Virus record (IMG/VR): IMGVR_UViG_3300047678_000828
Location: 1 to 41,198 of that record
DNA: 41,198 nucleotides
Strand: one strand, 5' to 3'
From: a virus
Shown: positions 1 to 6,920 of the stretch, piece by piece
Position numbering within the stretch: the stretch's first letter is position 1
How the letters are laid out: each line of letters starts with the position of its first letter
Notes under the pieces: generated by a model
The model's database searches: none
What the model was told of the DNA's origin: nothing
What the model saw: only the letters and a program-made list of their open reading frames with translations
Translations under genes and position numbers: made by a program

Positions 1-639
1 TCACGTGCCGCTCGTCGCGGTGGTCGTGGACGTCCCGAGGCCGGCGCCGTCGCGCGCCACCAGGAGCCGGTAGCTGTCGATCTTCCAGCCGTCGGGGGTG
101 CGGGTCAGCACCAGCTCTCCCGACCGCTTCACCGACACCCGGCCGCGCGCCGTCGGGGCGGCGACATCGACGGCGAGCGCCGCGCCGACCAGGTCGATCG
201 TGCCCGCGCCGTCGCTCAACGCGGTGAGCGCGACCGGCGGGGCCATGGCGGTGGTCCGGCCGGTCGCCGCAGGCAGGCCCTCGTCGACCAGCGCGGCGCG
301 GTCCGCCCCGGTGAGGCCGGGGGTCGCGGCGGGCGAGAACAGCGGGGCGAGGTCGCCGACCGGCTTGCCCGCGAGCGGGTCGAGGGTGCCGGCCACCACG
401 TACCGCCGGAGCACGTCGAGGATCGCGGCCTGGTCGGCATCCGAGAGCGTGCCGGGCGTGCCCGCGGCCTCGACCGACACCGGCCCGGTCTCGAGCTTCA
501 GGCGGGCCTCGGCGGGGGCCGGCGCCGCCGAGCTGCCTCCGGAGCCTCCCGAGCAGGCCGCGATCGCCGCGGTGCCCGCCAGCAGCACCGCAGCCGCCTG
601 GAGGCGCGCGCGTCGAGAGGTGCGGAGCTCGGGGGGCAT
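1..639 (-). CDS. Secreted lipoprotein, probably chromosomal
   Basis: This 212-residue protein begins with a basic stretch and a hydrophobic segment that ends in a lipobox (I-A-A-C, lipid-accepting Cys at about residue 29). A Gly/Ser-rich linker follows. The rest is a soluble domain that ends with a GWKIDSYR-type strand pattern and a Thr/Ser-rich tail. It should be exported, lipidated and anchored outside the cytoplasmic membrane. No catalytic motif is recognised. The ATG at 639 and the TGA at 1-3 make it complete. It lies outside the phage gene order and is transcribed away from the integrase, so I read it as host DNA flanking the prophage. The function is unknown; a small solute-binding or Mce-associated-like domain is possible but not supported by a motif. 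Confidence 0.75.
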   Translation of the reverse strand: MPPELRTSRRARLQAAAVLLAGTAAIAACSGGSGGSSAAPAPAEARLKLETGPVSVEAAGTPGTLSDADQAAILDVLRRYVVAGTLDPLAGKPVGDLAPLFSPAATPGLTGADRAALVDEGLPAATGRTTAMAPPVALTALSDGAGTIDLVGAALAVDVAAPTARGRVSVKRSGELVLTRTPDGWKIDSYRLLVARDGAGLGTSTTTATSGT

Positions 640-864
640 GACGAAGTCAGGATGCCACGCGCGCGGGCGGCGGTGGTGTCACCCCTCGGTATCACCACCG
701 CGGCATCGACCAGGACCGACGACTCCGAGACGTCGCGTGATCTCGCGAGCCACCCGAACCGCCACGCGGCGTGACGAACATCCGCGGCGCGCCGCCCTCC
801 AACGCGTACCGTCACCGGCCGGTCGACCGGCGGGCGGCGGGCACGACCGTTCAGCAGGGGGGCA
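640..864. other. Divergent intergenic region, likely host/prophage junction
   Basis: This 225-base stretch separates the divergent lipoprotein and integrase genes. It must carry both promoters, but I see no clear -35/-10 pair. It contains a perfect 12-base palindrome, CCGGTCGACCGG, at 819-830, about 35 bases before the integrase start. attL is expected in or near this stretch, but the matching right-end copy is outside the window, so no core can be named. Confidence 0.4.
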
Positions 865-1728
865 ATGATGGGTTGGTCCGAACGTCTGGCGTTCCGCGCC
901 TGGCTCTTCGAGCGGCGCTACGCCGAGACCACCGTCCGGCAGTACCTCGAGTACGCCGCACGGTTCCACGAGCACCAGCGCGAGCAGGGCTCCACGCTGC
1001 GGCGCGCCACCGTGGACGACATCCTCGCGTTCCTCAGGACCCTGCCCACCACGGCGACATCCTGGAATGGTGCACGGAAGTCGCTCATCGCGTACTACCG
1101 GTTCGCCGGGCGCCGCGCCGGCGGGCCGGCCGCCGAGCTCGAGCACGTCCCGGAGAAGGACGCGCTGCCACGAGCGCTCGACCCCGAGCTCCACGATCGG
1201 TTCCTGCGCTCGGCCAGGGCGCTCGGACCGATCCACCACGTCGTCGGCCTCACGTTCGCCACGACCGGCTGCCGGTTCTCCGAGATGCGCAGCGCCCGGT
1301 GGCACCAGTTCGACCTCGTGAGCCCGGTCGCGACGTGGGAGATCATCGGGAAGGGCGCGGCGTGCCGGGGTCCGCGACTGCGCCGGCTGCCGCTGCATTC
1401 GCAGCTCGTGCCGATCCTCCGGTCCTGGAAGGCCACCTGCGGGTCAGCCGAGTGGTTCCTGCCCGGGCACCGACTCGGAACGCGCATGTCCGAGGGGTCG
1501 CTCCGGGCGGTGTTCCGCGAGATCTGCGCGGTCGACGGGCTCGACGGCACCGTCCCACACCAGCTGCGCCACACCGCGGCGTCGGTCGCGATCGAGCGCG
1601 GCGCGAACGTGCGCGAGGTGCAGGAGTTCCTCGGACACCGCGACCTGAACTCGACGCAGCGGTACCTCCGCGTCCAGTCGTCGAGGTTGCAGTCCCTGGT
1701 CGAGGCGCTCCCAGCCGAACCCGGGTAG
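865..1728 (+). CDS. int: Tyrosine recombinase / phage integrase
   Basis: This 287-residue site-specific recombinase catalyses strand exchange through a covalent 3'-phosphotyrosine and probably integrates and excises the element. Residues 5-85 form the SAM-like core-binding domain. The catalytic domain shows all signature residues: Arg137 in TGCRFSE, a hairpin Lys near 163, His232 and Arg235 in PHQLRH, His258 in LGH and nucleophile Tyr267 in TQRYLRV. It is short and lacks an added N-terminal arm-binding domain, so it resembles XerC/D-type enzymes more than lambda Int. The ATG at 865 follows a G-rich ribosome-binding site (GGGGGG). It is the first gene of the element and points into it. A resident host recombinase next to an unrelated prophage is a less likely alternative. 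Confidence 0.9.
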   Translation: MMGWSERLAFRAWLFERRYAETTVRQYLEYAARFHEHQREQGSTLRRATVDDILAFLRTLPTTATSWNGARKSLIAYYRFAGRRAGGPAAELEHVPEKDALPRALDPELHDRFLRSARALGPIHHVVGLTFATTGCRFSEMRSARWHQFDLVSPVATWEIIGKGAACRGPRLRRLPLHSQLVPILRSWKATCGSAEWFLPGHRLGTRMSEGSLRAVFREICAVDGLDGTVPHQLRHTAASVAIERGANVREVQEFLGHRDLNSTQRYLRVQSSRLQSLVEALPAEPG

Positions 1729-1800
1729 CGCGCGCCGGGCGCCTCCCTGAGCTCGGTGTAGCCTCGCCGACCCGAGGGAGCAGGGAGCAGGGGGCGGGCG

Positions 1801-2136
1801 ATGCGGAAGATCCTGGCCGGTGCGGCGCTCGTGGCCATCGTCGCTGGCGCGTGCGGTTCCGCAGACGGCGGCGACGACCTCAAGTACGGGGCGTTCGACG
1901 TGTGCACGCAGTTCGTGAAGGAACGGCTGCGGGCCCAGTCGACCGCCGAGTTCCCGAACCCGTACGAGGACGACGGCGAGGTCGTGTGGTCCAACGTCGG
2001 CGCGCGGTGGAAGGTCAGGTCGCAGGTCGACGCCGAGAACGGATTCGGTGGGACCGTCACCACTCGGTTCGTGTGCGCGGTCGAGCATCATGCCAACGAC
2101 CGGTGGACGTTGAGCTCCCTCGACTTCCTCGAGTAG
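1801..2136 (+). CDS. Small lipoprotein, candidate superinfection-exclusion factor
   Basis: This 111-residue protein has an N-terminal signal (MRKILAG then a hydrophobic run) ending in A-G-A-C with the lipidated Cys at residue 18. The mature part holds a DVCTQFVKERLRAQSTAEFP segment, an internal VDAENGFGGTV stretch and a second Cys (FVCAV), which could form a disulfide with the first. Domains of this AxxxCxxFVKxRLxSPSTAxFP type occur in many phage and bacterial lipoproteins. It lies between the integrase and hicAB on the same strand, so it is likely expressed from the prophage. By position and export signal I infer a role in blocking superinfection, as with other prophage lipoproteins; no sequence feature proves this. 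Confidence 0.75.
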   Translation: MRKILAGAALVAIVAGACGSADGGDDLKYGAFDVCTQFVKERLRAQSTAEFPNPYEDDGEVVWSNVGARWKVRSQVDAENGFGGTVTTRFVCAVEHHANDRWTLSSLDFLE

Positions 2137-2160
2137 CGAGGTCGTGGTCGGCGACCCTGC

Positions 2161-2178
2161 GTGATTCCACGGAATCAC
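2161..2178. promoter_or_regulatory. Palindromic site 1 (upstream of hicAB)
   Basis: GTGATTCC-AC-GGAATCAC is a perfect inverted repeat with 8-base arms. It sits 16 bases upstream of the -35 box of the hicAB promoter and 24 bases after the lipoprotein stop codon. The same arms recur at 13327, 21627 and 32467. It is a candidate operator for a dimeric DNA-binding protein. Confidence 0.7.
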
Positions 2179-2194
2179 CTTTTGGCAATACCTC

Positions 2195-2223
2195 TTGACT
2201 TGACGTGGCAAGTCCTCTAGACT
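2195..2223 (+). promoter_or_regulatory. hicAB promoter, leaderless, with internal operator
   Basis: TTGACT (2195-2200), a 17-base spacer and TAGACT (2218-2223) form a near-consensus sigma-70 promoter. The expected start point falls at about 2230, essentially on the hicA ATG at 2231, so the transcript would be leaderless, as is common in actinobacteria. An inverted repeat GACTTG-N6-CAAGTC (2197-2214) overlaps the -35 box and spacer; it is a natural place for HicB autorepression. Confidence 0.75.
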
Positions 2224-2230
2224 TACGCTC

Positions 2231-2449
2231 ATGCAGTCGATCCGGTACCGAGACCTCGCCCGGCACCTCACCCACCTCGGATGCACCCACATCCGCACCC
2301 GAGGCAGCCACGAAGTCTGGCGGGCACCGGACGGCTGCATCACCAGCATCCCGTACGACCGGTGGATCGCCCCCGGGACGCTGCGCAACATCCGCAACCA
2401 CCTCACCCCGTGCCTCGGGGAAGGGTGGCTCGGCGACCTGGAGAAGTAG
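2231..2449 (+). CDS. hicA: HicA-family mRNA interferase toxin
   Basis: This 72-residue protein has the dsRNA-binding-like HicA fold pattern. A short helix (RYRDLARHLTHLG) precedes RTRGSHEVWRAP with the catalytic His at residue 27 in G-S-H, followed by IPYDRWIAPGTLRNI, the usual PGTLRxI helix. HicA toxins cleave mRNA and tmRNA in the ribosome's vicinity until bound by HicB. The length matches the family (60-80 residues). The start is fixed by the leaderless promoter ending at the ATG. The gene precedes hicB, the classical order. Its location in the lysogeny module suggests prophage maintenance or abortive-infection function. Confidence 0.88.
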   Translation: MQSIRYRDLARHLTHLGCTHIRTRGSHEVWRAPDGCITSIPYDRWIAPGTLRNIRNHLTPCLGEGWLGDLEK

Positions 2450-2458
2450 GAGGACCCG

Positions 2459-2836
2459 ATGGGACACCGGTACACCGCCACCACCGAACGAGACGAGACC
2501 GGGACGTGGGTCGCGACCGTCCCCGACGTGCCCGGCGTCGTCACCCAATCCCGTCGACTCGACCAGCTCACCGGCCGCGTCGAGGAAGCCGTCGCCGCGA
2601 TCCTCGACACCGACGACACCATCGAGATCCTCCTCGACGTCACCCTCCCCGACCGGCTCGCCGCACCAGTCGACGACGCACGCACCTCACGAGCCGACGC
2701 CGACACCGCCGCAGCACGCGCCAGTCAGGCCAGCCGGCTCGCCGCGCGGGCGCTTCACGACGACGGGATGCCGATCCGAGACGTCGGCGTGATCCTCGGC
2801 ATCTCCCACCAGCGCGTCGCCCAGCTCCTCCACTGA
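2459..2836 (+). CDS. hicB: HicB-family antitoxin with C-terminal HTH
   Basis: This 125-residue partner of HicA has an N-terminal partial RNase-H-like HicB fold (HRYTATTERDETGTWVATVP, then DVPGVVTQSRRLDQL) and a C-terminal helix-turn-helix around residues 98-124 (VGVILGISHQRVAQLL). The first domain neutralises the toxin and the second should bind the promoter. An AGGAGG ribosome-binding site overlaps the hicA stop codon, so translation is separately driven and likely stronger than that of the leaderless toxin. No classical CI-type repressor is visible in the window, so this is one of the few DNA-binding candidates expected to be made in the lysogen. Confidence 0.88.
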   Translation: MGHRYTATTERDETGTWVATVPDVPGVVTQSRRLDQLTGRVEEAVAAILDTDDTIEILLDVTLPDRLAAPVDDARTSRADADTAAARASQASRLAARALHDDGMPIRDVGVILGISHQRVAQLLH

Positions 2837-2851
2837 CCCGGCTCGAGACGC

Positions 2852-2887
2852 GACGATGCCCCCGACCCGAAGGCCGGGGGCATCGTC
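2852..2887. terminator. Bidirectional hairpin terminator
   Basis: A perfect 13-base-pair stem (GACGATGCCCCCG, right arm 2875-2887) encloses a 10-base loop. It lies between the end of hicB (+) and the end of the convergent late operon (-), exactly where both transcripts must stop. There is no long U tract, as is usual in high-GC actinobacteria. Confidence 0.8.
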
Positions 2888-2906
2888 ATGCACCGGGGGG
2901 TGCGGT

Positions 2907-3233
2907 CTACCCGGGGGAGATGATCACCGTCCCCGAGAACTTCCGGACCTTGCTGTCACTCGTGCGGGTCGCGGCGACGACGAGCCGGTAGGTGCCGACC
3001 GGCAACGCGGCGAGCTCCCCGGACACCTCCCATGTCACGAGGACGCCCGACCCCGTCCCCGTCAAGCCCGTGTTCTTCGCGAAGCGGAGCCGGTCCGACT
3101 GGTCCTTCACGAACAGCTGGAAGCTGTAGCCCGACGCGAGGTTCGCCGCGACGCTGTCCCGATCGGTGCACGTCAACGTCGAGTCCGGCAGCGACGCGCC
3201 CTGCACGTACTCCAGAGCCTCGATCACCGGCAT
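2907..3233 (-). CDS. Small beta-sandwich tail-tip protein
   Basis: This 108-residue protein is the last gene of the late operon. Its pattern (acidic strand, SFQLFVKDQSDRLRF, then GTYRLVVAATRTSDSKVRKFSG and TVIISPG) is an immunoglobulin-like sandwich of the kind seen in small baseplate or tail-decoration proteins, such as the N-terminal part of BppU-type proteins. There is no enzyme motif and no signal peptide. It starts at an ATG three bases after the stop of the upstream small gene. It is probably a structural or chaperone-like partner of the fibre encoded upstream. The family assignment is by pattern only. Confidence 0.65.
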   Translation of the reverse strand: MPVIEALEYVQGASLPDSTLTCTDRDSVAANLASGYSFQLFVKDQSDRLRFAKNTGLTGTGSGVLVTWEVSGELAALPVGTYRLVVAATRTSDSKVRKFSGTVIISPG

Positions 3234-3236
3234 GAC

Positions 3237-3473
3237 TCAGCCCTCCCGCAAGATCGTCGACGACCTGCCCGAACCCGCAACACCGACACCGCCACCCGAC
3301 ACGACCGTCGAGCTCGACCGGCCCGACACCACCAGCACCCCGAGCTCGACCGGTGGCGGGGGTATCACCTCGAGGTCCGCGCCCCAGTCGTGGACCGGGC
3401 GCGCGCCGGTCGGCCCGAACAGTTCGCGGATCGTCCGAGGCCCGTGCCCGCCGACGGTGCGGAGGGTGCCCAT
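3237..3473 (-). CDS. Small tail-module protein with GPRTIREL motif
   Basis: This 78-residue gene lies in a different frame from the fibre gene. Its ATG overlaps the fibre stop codon (TGATG at 3475-3471), which indicates translational coupling. The N-terminus carries GGHGPRTIRELFGPTG, resembling GPWTIRQLL and GPYQLQNLL in the two tail enzymes at 8784 and 10245. The rest is Pro/Gly/Ser-rich with beta potential (VELGVLVVSG, then SSTVVSGGGVGVAG). I do not recognise a family. It probably joins or trims the tail-fibre assembly. Confidence 0.6.
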   Translation of the reverse strand: MGTLRTVGGHGPRTIRELFGPTGARPVHDWGADLEVIPPPPVELGVLVVSGRSSSTVVSGGGVGVAGSGRSSTILREG

Positions 3474-6400
3474 CAGACGTCGGTCGACGGCGACGCGAGG
3501 AGGAGCCCGACGGCGGGGATCCCGGACGTGTTCACCCACGGCGACCACGACACCGCGTCGGTGAACGCGGACGGGTCCGCGCCGTTCGAGCCGACCCATC
3601 CGGTCATCCACGCCCCGGTCGCGTAGTCGCCGGTGTCGAACTGCAGCGGGTAGCCCGGCGACGGGTCCGTCGAGGACACGAACGTAGCGAAGCCGCTCGT
3701 GTTCGTGATCGGCATCACGCCCGCCCAGTACCACCCGGGCTTCACCGGGATCCCCGGGACGAGCACGTACTTGATCCCGGTGCTGGTGTCGACCGTGATC
3801 GTGCCCGACCCGAGCACGAACGACGGGAGGCCACGCCCGTCGAGCCGCAGCGACGCCATGTACGACCGGTTCGCTCCGGGCGCGGTCGACACCGCGAGCG
3901 CGAATCCGATCACCGTCGTCGCCTGCGGGATCGGCACCGCGTGGCAGTGCTCGGTGCCGCGCGTCTGGTTCGCGCCGCCGAACGTGGCGCGGCCCTGCCG
4001 GGCGGCGAAGTACCACCGGTCGGCGATGGTGAGGCGCGGCTGCCGCCGGTTCACGTAGGAGGAGACCGCGGCTCGGTCCTCCGGCGTCTGGTTGATCGCG
4101 TCGATCGCGGCGAGGACGTACCGGGCGATCTGCTCGTGGCCCCAGTCCGACGGGTGGACCTGGTCGCTGTTCAGCCACCGGCGGTTCGCGATCGTGACGC
4201 CGGCGGTGTGCGACGCGGCGGTGGTGCCGTTCCAGCCGCGGCCGTTCGGCGACGCGACGGTCGTCACCGTCACGGTCGACGTGCCGAGCCCGGAGATCCC
4301 GGTGACGAGGATGTCTTCGGTGTCGACGCGCAGGACACTCCCGATCGCGAGCTCGAAGTCCGCCGCGGAGAACGGGGTGATCTGCAGCGACGTCGCCGCC
4401 GAGTTGAACGTCGAGACGACGGTGCCACCGAACCGGGCCTTGAACGGCGTCTCGAGGTCCGCGACCGCGACCCGGGAGAACTCGCCGGCGACGGTGGCCA
4501 GGTCGGCGTTGAACGCCTCGAGGGTGGTGCGCTGGTCCCAGCCGACCGGCCCGGACAGCACCGGCGGCTGGTTCACGAGCAGGGCCTGCGGGGGGCTGGA
4601 GTCCTCGATCCACGCGCCGATGAAGTCCATGCCCTGCCCCGACACGGGCGCGTTCAGCGTCGCGATGATCGTCGACCCGGCCGCGCTCGCGGGGAGCTGC
4701 ACCCGGTGGATGATCTGCAGCGGGTACCCGTAGGTGCCGCGCGCGCCGAGCTGCACGGTGCCGGTCAGGCCGGCGGTGCCGGACAGCTGCGCGTACGTGG
4801 CGGGGGAGCGGGTCACGTCGGCGCTCGCCGAGTGCGTGGCCGGCGCGGCGCGGGTGACGGCGAAGCCGGGCACGAACTGGGCGGTGAGCCCGGAGCCGGA
4901 GCCCGACGCGGCGGCGGACAGCACCACCGTGGTGCTGTTCGTGACCGACGCGATGGTGGTCCCCGCGGCGACGTTCGGGCAGACCACCATCTTCCCGACG
5001 TCGTTGCTGGTGAACGCGCCGGTGGCGGAGGTGAGGGTGGTGGTGCCGTTCGTGACCGCGTCGGTGACCTGCCGGGCCGCGCTGCCGTTGCCGTTGATCG
5101 CGGTGACGACCATGTCCTCGGAGTCGACCCGGATCGTGAACGGCAAGCTCGAGAGCGCGAACCGGTTGACGCGCACGTCGCTCGAGCCGGACACGACCCG
5201 GGTGAGGCCGATCACCGCCTGGGAGCCGTTCACGGCCTGGACGAGCTGCCCGTACGCGTTGGGGCCGCCGAGGAAGCAGAGGGACACCCACCCGCCGGGG
5301 AAGTCCGCAGGGAGCGTCCACGTGACGCTGTCGCCGGACGTGGTGGTCGTCCGGTACCGGCCCTTCAACGCGTAGGTGGCGGTGACCGTCGACCAGGTGC
5401 CGGTGAACGTGAGCCGCGACGTGTCGGACTCCGGGTAGAGCCGCGCGGCGCGGACCTTCGACAGTGCGGTCCGCAGCGCATCCCGGTACGCGGCGCGGAC
5501 CTGGGCGGTGGGGTACCCGTAGAAGCCGAGCGCGGTGAGCGGGTTGCAGATCCCGGCGTCGTTGTAGCCCCACATCGCCACGAACAGCGCCGGCCATGCC
5601 GTCGCCGACGCGGCGTCCGGCTGGTTCGACGCGATGTTGTAGAACCGGTTCGGGTAATGGTGGCGGAACAGGCCGCCGATGCCGTGCCCCTCGAACACGG
5701 CGGGGCTCGAGTCGTACGGCGAGATCGCGAGGCCGCCGGACTGCCCCCAGTAGTACGTCTCGTCGTTCGGGACGCCGAGCGCCGCCGCGACCCGCCGCGT
5801 CCAGTTCACGAACTGGCTGCCGAAGCTGTTGCCGCCCTGCTGCGTGTACGAGTGGCCCTCGACGATCAGCCCACCGAACCCGGAGATCCCGAGCCGGGAG
5901 TCGTTGAACGCGGCGACGTCGACGCCGGGCCGCACGCCGAGCGTCGCCTGCGCGTCGGCCTGGGTGGCGTCGTCGAGGAGCGTGAGGATGAACGCGGTCA
6001 CCGCCGCAGACGGCAGCTTCGCGGCGAGCGCCGCGGTCAGGCCGGTGATCTGCGACTGCGTGAACGTCTTCGCGGCGTCGGCCGTGTCGTCGACCTGGCC
6101 GAGGCCGAGCGCGACGCGCTGCGCCTGCGCGTCCACCTGCGCGAGCAGCGTCCGCCCCGCGGCGGTGAACGTGGCGAGCCCGGCCGTGCCGGGCCCGGTG
6201 AAGTACGGCAGCCTGTCCGCGGCCGACACCAGCGCGGCCAGCGCGGCGAGTTCCGAGTCGTACGCCTGGACGTCGGTGCCGATCTTGACGCCGAGGTTGT
6301 CGCGCGCCGTCGCCGGGTTCGTGAGGTCCGACAGGTTCGCCGACCGCGCGGCCTTCCCGCCGAGCTGCGTCGCGATCGTCGTCGCGAAGTTCGGGTCGTT

Positions 6401-6910
6401 GCCGAGCGCCGCGGCGAGTTCGGCGAGCGTGTCGAGCGCCGCGGGGCTCGACGCGACGAGATCCGCGATCCGCGCCGCGATGTACGTCCGCACGGCCTTC
6501 TGCGCCGGGACCCTGGTGTCGCTGTTCGCGGCGAGCGTCACGTCGGTGTCGACCGCGCTCGCGTCGAGCTTCCCCGCGACCGCGCTCGTCAGCGCCGAGA
6601 GCGTCGCGTCGAGACCGGTGACGCTGCCCGTCGTGTGCACGTGCACCAGCGCGGCGTACACGTCGCCGAGCGTCACCGTCCCGGTACGGCCCTCCACCGA
6701 CGCCACACCGCCACCACCGGCGACGATCGCGTCGAGACGGTCGGCGAGGTCCGCCTCGCCGGCACGCGCCGCGATGAGCTCGCGGCCGATGCGGCCGATC
6801 GCGCGGAGCCACACCGTGACCGGGTCGGGGTTCCCCGCCGGCGCGAGCGTCGCCGGGCTCGAGTCGGTGAGGTCGTCGTCGGGAAGGTCGGACGGGTCGA
6901 TCAGCGTCAC
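3473..6910 (-). CDS. Giant tail fibre with SGNH-hydrolase centre
   Basis: This 1145-residue fibre starts at a GTG with a GAGGAG ribosome-binding site. The N-terminal third is Ala-rich with repeated tail-fibre patterns (VASVEGRTGTVTLGD, NLSDLTNPATARDNLG), typical of trimeric phage fibres. An SGNH nucleophile block follows (VEGHSYTQQG, Ser354), and the matching Asp-x-x-His block is far downstream (DQVHPSDWGH, Asp916/His919). Between them lie domains with two copies of a VDxEDxxVT motif. The C-terminus is a probable ligand-binding sandwich. It should bind the host surface and remove acyl groups. The block I Asp is replaced by His (GHS rather than GDS), so activity needs testing. Confidence 0.85.
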   Translation of the reverse strand: MTLIDPSDLPDDDLTDSSPATLAPAGNPDPVTVWLRAIGRIGRELIAARAGEADLADRLDAIVAGGGGVASVEGRTGTVTLGDVYAALVHVHTTGSVTGLDATLSALTSAVAGKLDASAVDTDVTLAANSDTRVPAQKAVRTYIAARIADLVASSPAALDTLAELAAALGNDPNFATTIATQLGGKAARSANLSDLTNPATARDNLGVKIGTDVQAYDSELAALAALVSAADRLPYFTGPGTAGLATFTAAGRTLLAQVDAQAQRVALGLGQVDDTADAAKTFTQSQITGLTAALAAKLPSAAVTAFILTLLDDATQADAQATLGVRPGVDVAAFNDSRLGISGFGGLIVEGHSYTQQGGNSFGSQFVNWTRRVAAALGVPNDETYYWGQSGGLAISPYDSSPAVFEGHGIGGLFRHHYPNRFYNIASNQPDAASATAWPALFVAMWGYNDAGICNPLTALGFYGYPTAQVRAAYRDALRTALSKVRAARLYPESDTSRLTFTGTWSTVTATYALKGRYRTTTTSGDSVTWTLPADFPGGWVSLCFLGGPNAYGQLVQAVNGSQAVIGLTRVVSGSSDVRVNRFALSSLPFTIRVDSEDMVVTAINGNGSAARQVTDAVTNGTTTLTSATGAFTSNDVGKMVVCPNVAAGTTIASVTNSTTVVLSAAASGSGSGLTAQFVPGFAVTRAAPATHSASADVTRSPATYAQLSGTAGLTGTVQLGARGTYGYPLQIIHRVQLPASAAGSTIIATLNAPVSGQGMDFIGAWIEDSSPPQALLVNQPPVLSGPVGWDQRTTLEAFNADLATVAGEFSRVAVADLETPFKARFGGTVVSTFNSAATSLQITPFSAADFELAIGSVLRVDTEDILVTGISGLGTSTVTVTTVASPNGRGWNGTTAASHTAGVTIANRRWLNSDQVHPSDWGHEQIARYVLAAIDAINQTPEDRAAVSSYVNRRQPRLTIADRWYFAARQGRATFGGANQTRGTEHCHAVPIPQATTVIGFALAVSTAPGANRSYMASLRLDGRGLPSFVLGSGTITVDTSTGIKYVLVPGIPVKPGWYWAGVMPITNTSGFATFVSSTDPSPGYPLQFDTGDYATGAWMTGWVGSNGADPSAFTDAVSWSPWVNTSGIPAVGLLLASPSTDV

Positions 6911-6920
6911 GAGCCGCTCC

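Noticed and set aside
3237-6812. Open frame of 1191 codons in a second minus-strand frame over the fibre gene
   Set aside because: It is Arg/His-rich high-GC shadow sequence; only its last 79 codons (3237-3473), outside the fibre gene, are retained as a small gene.
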